Shown: positions 21,715-24,071 of the stretch, in pieces
Numbering within the stretch: the stretch's first letter is position 1
How the letters are laid out: the number at the start of each line of letters is the position of its first letter
From: a virus
Length of the DNA: 24,071 nt
IMG/VR virus record: IMGVR_UViG_3300028025_003320
Location: 1 to 24,071 of that record
Direction: 5' to 3' (one strand)
The notes under the pieces: generated by a model
What the model saw: only the letters and a program-made list of their open reading frames with translations
Database searches by the model: none
Told to the model about the DNA's origin: nothing
Translations under genes and position numbers: made by a program

Positions 21715-22331
21715 TAGAATACAACCTTTCCGGAGTTTTTCATTTTAGTTAATGCTGGATTATTAGGGGTTCCTGGAGCTTTTGGTGTTGCGGGTGCTTT
21801 ACCACTTGGCGCTTTAGCAGCACTCTTTTTTACGCGAGGCTTACTAGCAGTAGTTTTTTTAGCTGCAGTCTTTTTAGGTTTAGAGTTTTTAGCAGCTTCT
21901 GCCCTAAGTCTTGCTGCTTCAAGTTTAGTTGCAGCCATTTCTCTTTTAAGCTCGGTGTTTTTAATTAACTGATCTCCATAAGTTGGAGTATTATCTGGCT
22001 CTCCGGTGCTATAACGGCCCGCCGTAACATTTCTACGTGTAACCCTTTTAGGCTTACCGGTTCTTTCATCCTTAACCATATCGCTGCCGTGAGTCAAGAT
22101 ATGTTTATTTGCTAAATCAAATTCTGTTTTACGATCAATAACTTTAGACGCTGTCTCAGCTGCGTAACGCTTTAGCGTGCTTTCATCTCTACGGTCGGCT
22201 TGATAATTAAATAGCTCCATATTTTGTTTTGCGCGAGTCATCCCCATCGCCATTTGACCTAAACGGCCGAGAATATTGCCCGACTTCGCACTGGCTTCTA
22301 CCGGCTGAAAGCCGCCTTTTCCGATTGGCAC
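21714..22331 (-). CDS. Hypothetical protein with histone-H1-like C-terminal tail
   Basis: A 205-residue protein. The first ~150 residues are mixed helical (NILGRLGQMAMGMTRAKQNM, STLKRYAAETASKVIDRKTE). The last ~55 residues are a Lys/Ala/Pro tail (KPKKTAAKKTTASKPRVKKS, then APSGKAPATPKAPGTPNNPA) very like bacterial and eukaryotic H1-type tails, which bind and compact DNA. The GTG start at 22331 has TTAGGAT upstream. Its stop overlaps the start of the 576-residue charged gene. Together they suggest DNA-condensing virion proteins. A coincidence of composition cannot be excluded. Confidence 0.72.
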   Translation of the reverse strand: MPIGKGGFQPVEASAKSGNILGRLGQMAMGMTRAKQNMELFNYQADRRDESTLKRYAAETASKVIDRKTEFDLANKHILTHGSDMVKDERTGKPKRVTRRNVTAGRYSTGEPDNTPTYGDQLIKNTELKREMAATKLEAARLRAEAAKNSKPKKTAAKKTTASKPRVKKSAAKAPSGKAPATPKAPGTPNNPALTKMKNSGKVVF

Positions 22332-22355
22332 GTAGAGATATCCTAACTTTAAGTG

Positions 22356-22574
22356 TTAATACGTAAGAAGTTTAGCAACTCCACCTTGGCCTGTAAGGGC
22401 AAGGGCGTGCTTATTGTAGTGGTGTTGGCAGAAATAAAGGGGGCCAAAAGGCAAATCGCATTTAATTAGCGCCCTAGCAGAGCAGCCGTCACAACGAGGC
22501 GATAGCTCCGGTTGAGGCATCTCCACCTGCTGCGGCGTCTCCTGTAGTTGGGGCACTGGGATCTCCTTTGGCAT
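22356..22574 (-). CDS. DUF7455-like zinc protein
   Basis: A 72-residue protein. After a Pro/Gln-rich start (PVPQLQETPQQVEMPQPE) comes RCDGCSARALIKCDLPFGPL and YFCQHHYNKH, giving Cys28, Cys31, Cys49 and His51/His52 as a likely zinc site. This matches small proteins of actinobacteria and their phages (DUF7455 as I recall: C-D-x-C-x-x-x-A...L-P-x-G-x-L-x-F-C-x-H-H). There is no clear ribosome-binding site before the ATG at 22574, and GTG or ATG starts near 22520-22526 are possible. The first 86 bases overlap the 3' end of the 77-residue gene. One of the clues to an actinobacterial host. Confidence 0.7.
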   Translation of the reverse strand: MPKEIPVPQLQETPQQVEMPQPELSPRCDGCSARALIKCDLPFGPLYFCQHHYNKHALALTGQGGVAKLLTY

Positions 22575-22722
22575 CGTTGTTGTTTTGGGAACTATTTGAC
22601 TGTGCAGTTGTTAAATATCCGCCGCCTCCCCAGAAAGAATATGTGGGGACCAGAACTCCGCCGACCCAGAGCATGCCGGCACTTTTTCTCAAATAATTAA
22701 TTTGTTGACTGCTCAGCTCCAT
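22489..22722 (-). CDS. Small hypothetical protein overlapping the DUF7455-like gene
   Basis: A 77-residue protein with a conserved-looking first half (MELSSQQINYLRKSAGMLWV, GGVLVPTYSFWGGGGYL) and a low-complexity second half rich in Asn, Ser, Gly, Asp and Ala. GGGAG precedes the ATG by ten bases. The low-complexity part overlaps the next gene in another frame, as in the 15668/15535 pair. No family is recognised. Confidence 0.6.
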   Translation of the reverse strand: MELSSQQINYLRKSAGMLWVGGVLVPTYSFWGGGGYLTTAQSNSSQNNNDAKGDPSAPTTGDAAAGGDASTGAIASL

Positions 22723-22793
22723 ATAACGAATGCTCCCAGATTTGCAGAGATATAGTCGTTCAAACGCGGGCTTTTTTGGGGGGCTTTTTGTAC

Positions 22794-23360
22794 TTACGCT
22801 TCTTGTACGAAGGTATGAATCTCTCCACCTGAATAGATGTCATGCTTACACGCCGCTTCAATTGCACGACGTAAAATCTTTTCAGCAGCTGCGGGCGTCT
22901 TAGCTTTTGAATAATCTAGGGCTTCTAAGGCTCCGAGTGCAATATCTCCACCAGATCCAGCATAGTAGACATTACGGGCTTCTCTATCCCAAGAGTAATC
23001 ATTAAAGATCGGGTAGAGAGTTCCTCTTACTGAGACGATAAGATTAGAGTCTTGCCATGCTGCATCGCCATCTTCTTTACCTTCAAAGCCTGCATCTTGG
23101 AATGCCTTACGCATGCTAGGGATGAACTTCTTAGTCATGAATACATCTAGATCTTCTCCTGCACGTGGCTTAGGAGGTTTCCATCCGAACTGTGTAATGT
23201 TTCCACCACGAGATGCACCAGAGACAGCTATCAATACGCCGTTGTTATCTATGACCTTTGATGTTGCAAGTTCCATAAAACGACCATCTTCATCTGATGC
23301 CCGCGAATCACACCCTATGACTGACCATCCGTTTCCCTGTATAGCCACAAGTGTAGTCAA
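22794..23360 (-). CDS. Proteasome-beta-like Ntn hydrolase
   Basis: A 188-residue protein close to 20S proteasome beta or HslV subunits. After removal of Met1 it starts TTLVAIQGNGWSVIGCDSRA, so Thr is N-terminal with no propeptide. Mature Asp17 lies in CDSRAS, and Lys34 in TSKVIDNNG fits the catalytic Lys33 with one extra residue. VYYAGSGGDIALGALEAL matches the Ser129 region. RRAIEAACKHDIYSGGE matches the conserved D-x-x-S-G-G (Asp166, Ser169) of the active site. It should be a threonine protease that assembles in rings. No alpha subunit or ATPase lies in this window. It could process capsid proteins, degrade host proteins or work with host regulators. It lies between Hsp20 and the coupled cassette. 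Confidence 0.85.
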   Translation of the reverse strand: MTTLVAIQGNGWSVIGCDSRASDEDGRFMELATSKVIDNNGVLIAVSGASRGGNITQFGWKPPKPRAGEDLDVFMTKKFIPSMRKAFQDAGFEGKEDGDAAWQDSNLIVSVRGTLYPIFNDYSWDREARNVYYAGSGGDIALGALEALDYSKAKTPAAAEKILRRAIEAACKHDIYSGGEIHTFVQEA

Positions 23361-23404
23361 TGTAAAGCCCTCTCGTTTGGATGCCCGTAAAGCATACCAT
23401 AGAC

Positions 23405-23437
23405 AAAGACCTCCCGTACCAGTGGTAGGGAGGCCTC
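23405..23437 (-). terminator. Terminator-like hairpin after Hsp20
   Basis: cctccc (23410-23415) pairs with gggagg (23428-23433), with TACCA/TGGTA able to pair inside. The minus-strand continuation is TCTTTGTC, a weak T tract, so termination may be partial and read-through into the hydrolase gene is expected. Confidence 0.45.
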
Positions 23438-23451
23438 TGTGTCAGTACAGA

Positions 23452-23904
23452 TTACTTAATTGCTATGATTTTAGGCTTTTTCTCCTCAGGAAGCTCTCTA
23501 CGAAGAGTGACAGTAAGCATACCGTCTGAAAACTCTGCCTCAGTGACATCTACGTACTCAGCTAGAGGAAAGACGTGCTCAAAGTCCCTACGAGCGATCC
23601 CCTGGTGTACATAGTCAAATTCACTAGGTGAGAGAGTTGTATTGATACCCTCCCCCGAGATTTTTAATACTTGATCCTGGACCTCAACTGTAATTGCATC
23701 TTTATTGAATCCAGCTAGAGCGACCTCAACAATGTAATGATCCTTGGTGATAGCTCTAATGTTATATGGAGGATACTTCTCAGAATTAGCTTTCTTTAGA
23801 ATTTCTTGAAGCATATTGAACTGATAGGCGTATCCAACCCCCCGGCTATGTAGGTTATCAACCCAGGCATTGGCAGAAGTTGGTGTATAGGTAGCAACGT
23901 GCAT
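23452..23904 (-). CDS. Small heat-shock protein, Hsp20/alpha-crystallin family
   Basis: A 150-residue protein. YPPYNIRAITKDHYIVEVAL at 44-63 begins the alpha-crystallin domain, and GFNKDAITVEVQDQVLKISG continues it. GIARRDFEHVFPLAEYVDV near 102-120 and FSDGMLTVTLRRELPE near 125-140 complete the domain, and the C-terminal I-A-I (147-149) is the I-x-I tail motif used in oligomer assembly. It is an ATP-independent holdase. The ATG at 23904 is chosen because AAGGAG lies seven bases upstream; a longer reading from 23961 would overlap the preceding gene and lacks a site. Hsp20 genes are common in T4-like cyanophages and may help capsid or tail folding. Confidence 0.92.
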   Translation of the reverse strand: MHVATYTPTSANAWVDNLHSRGVGYAYQFNMLQEILKKANSEKYPPYNIRAITKDHYIVEVALAGFNKDAITVEVQDQVLKISGEGINTTLSPSEFDYVHQGIARRDFEHVFPLAEYVDVTEAEFSDGMLTVTLRRELPEEKKPKIIAIK

Positions 23905-23922
23905 AATATATCTCCTTAGACG

Positions 23923-23931
23923 ATATAAGTT
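23923..23931 (-). promoter_or_regulatory. Candidate promoter motif AACTTATAT before Hsp20
   Basis: The minus strand reads AACTTATAT 19 bases before the Hsp20 ATG. The identical nonamer is found 22 bases before the first gene of the terminase block (15989-15997). It could be a phage-specific late promoter -10. The distance to the start codon would leave only a short leader holding the ribosome-binding site. Confidence 0.35.
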
Positions 23932-23953
23932 AATTGTCCCCCGATTGGCAGGA

Positions 23954-24071
23954 CTAACCAATCATAACACCGGGCCACTGCCAAATATTCCCCCGACCTT
24001 GAAAATTTTTAGCCACTGCCTGCCCAATATAGGTCATGGCCTCCTGTCTCACCTGGCGATAAGGTTCATAG
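23954..24071 (-). CDS. C-terminal end of an unknown gene (cut by window edge)
   Basis: On the minus strand the frame is open from the window edge to a TAG at 23954. It gives about 38 residues ending AKNFQGRGNIWQWPGVMIG. It stops about 50 bases before the Hsp20 start with no terminator between, so it may be co-transcribed. Alternatively the internal ATG near 24037 with AGGAGG two bases upstream could start a very short peptide, which is less likely. No family can be assigned from this fragment. Confidence 0.5.
   Translation of the reverse strand, partial: YEPYRQVRQEAMTYIGQAVAKNFQGRGNIWQWPGVMIG

Noticed and set aside
22741-22793. T-rich tract and GGGCTTTTTTGGGGGGCTTTTT as a terminator after the Ntn hydrolase
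   Set aside because: It is a direct repeat of GGGCTTTTT rather than an inverted one. No stem forms on either strand, so it is not called a terminator.
23905-23961. Longer Hsp20 starting at 23961
   Set aside because: The extra 19 residues lack a ribosome-binding site and overlap the preceding stop region. The ATG at 23904 has AAGGAG at ideal distance and fits usual Hsp20 length.

Overview
This window is the leftward-transcribed virion module of a tailed double-stranded DNA phage (Caudoviricetes). The anchors are a large terminase, a portal protein, a coiled-coil scaffold, a major capsid protein with N4-gp56-family features, a very large virion protein resembling those of T4-like cyanophages, and collagen-like fibre proteins. 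The host cannot be read directly. Base composition is moderate (neither AT- nor GC-rich by eye). The PASTA repeat, the DUF7455-like zinc protein and several small proteins resembling actinophage conserved proteins point weakly to an actinobacterium, possibly a freshwater one. That is inference.

Transcription runs from right to left, with one exception. Right block (24071 to 17916): the end of an unknown gene, a small heat-shock protein (Hsp20), a proteasome-beta-like Ntn hydrolase with its catalytic residues in place, two overlapping small genes (one a zinc protein), and a long chain of translationally coupled genes. The chain holds a 205-residue protein with a histone-H1-like tail, a 576-residue highly charged protein, and nine short proteins, many rich in lysine. 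The short ones include an HNH-like protein, zinc-knuckle proteins and two peptides sharing an MC-x-x-CGCGK start. A PASTA-containing secreted-looking or virion protein (17826 to 16768) follows.

The only rightward gene is a signal-peptide-bearing lysozyme-like protein (16187 to 16708). It is preceded by a 219-base leader with strong RNA-structure signals, and a bidirectional terminator separates it from the convergent PASTA gene.

Middle block (15967 to 7684): two overlapping zinc-finger-like genes, a KTSC-domain protein, two small genes, terminase, two small conserved proteins, portal, scaffold, major capsid protein and a small post-capsid protein, closed by a strong terminator at about 7621-7666. 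Left block (7561 to 869): a putative neck or connector protein, a 632-residue collagen-like fibre, a tropism-determinant-like collagen protein and the 1097-residue virion protein, closed by a weaker terminator. A candidate promoter then leads into three small fibre or tail genes, the last cut by the window edge.

Most genes overlap by 1 to 20 bases or sit next to each other, and TAATG stop/start junctions are the rule. There is no tRNA, CRISPR array, insertion sequence or integrase. The longest stretch without a gene is the 219-base lysozyme leader. The least expected contents are the phage proteasome-like hydrolase beside Hsp20, the lysine-rich coupled cassette, the split PASTA domain and the structured leader RNA.
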